Source: CBIFVZ01 sp966185765
GTDB lineage: Bacteria > Pseudomonadota > Gammaproteobacteria > Enterobacterales > Enterobacteriaceae
Direction: 5' to 3'
Assembly: GCA_966185765.1 (NCBI GenBank)
Contig: CBIFVZ010000063.1
Location: 1 to 22,762, forward strand
Length of the DNA: 22,762 bases
Part shown: piece after piece, positions 22,708-22,762 of the stretch
Layout: each line of letters begins with the position of its first letter
Numbering within the stretch: the first letter of the stretch is position 1
Made by a program: the position numbers and the translations under genes
The notes under the pieces: model-generated
The model's input: only the letters and a program-made list of their open reading frames with translations
Database searches by the model: none
What the model was told of the DNA's origin: nothing

Positions 22708-22749
22708 ATACAGTTTCTGTGTGTAATTGGTTTGCATATGAAACTGTAT
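22708..22749 (-). promoter_or_regulatory. Operator-like inverted repeat upstream of the MFS gene
   Basis: ATACAGTTTC (22708-22717) and GAAACTGTAT (22740-22749) are perfect 10-bp inverted arms separated by 22 bases, 50-91 bases upstream of the transporter start. The separation of about three helical turns between arm centres suits a dimeric regulator or two bound dimers. The cognate regulator is not in the window. Confidence 0.55.
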
Positions 22750-22762
22750 GATAATAAAGAAA

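Overview
The window is a chromosomal segment from a member of the Enterobacteriaceae. Its core genes galP, metK, yqgB, speA and speB match the Escherichia/Salmonella proteins nearly residue for residue and keep the E. coli K-12 gene order. The genus cannot be fixed from the sequence; a Citrobacter-, Enterobacter- or Kluyvera-like organism would fit.

Positions 1-9715 (+ strand) hold a type I secretion locus. It contains the 3' part of a giant BapA/SiiE-like adhesin that runs off the left edge (twelve Ig-like domains, an FG-GAP/VCBS-type calcium region, an RTX-like secretion signal). A strong terminator follows, then a translationally coupled pair: a secretion ABC exporter with a degenerate C39 domain and an HlyD-family periplasmic adaptor. 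No outer-membrane TolC-type partner lies in the window. Convergent with this pair (9734-10603, -) is an unfamiliar regulator with two winged-helix regions, followed by an AT-rich gap. In E. coli K-12 galP is followed by sprT-endA, so this block looks like an insertion next to galP.

Positions 11014-18254 are core metabolism: galP (galactose-proton symport, with two GalR/GalS-type operators and a perfect CRP site), metK (S-adenosylmethionine synthesis, with MetJ boxes over its promoter), yqgB (a 48-residue gene overlapping the start of speA), speA (arginine to agmatine) and speB (agmatine to putrescine plus urea). SpeA and SpeB make putrescine, and MetK supplies the S-adenosylmethionine used for spermidine. 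Two non-coding stretches here, metK-yqgB and speA-speB, contain unexplained promoter/terminator-like structures.

Positions 18500-22762 are accessory: a Tsr/Tar-like chemoreceptor with a near-consensus flagellar sigma-28 promoter and no NWETF tail; a type I-F-like CRISPR array (15 full repeats, 15 spacers, one truncated terminal repeat) without cas genes in the window and with an unusual repeat tail; and an MFS transporter on the opposite strand whose last four codons and stop codon lie inside the truncated terminal repeat.

The best leads are the CRISPR array (variant tail, no local cas genes, fusion to the transporter end), the two-winged-helix regulator facing the adhesin exporter, and the speA-speB leader. 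No tRNA, rRNA, insertion sequence or replication origin was recognised.
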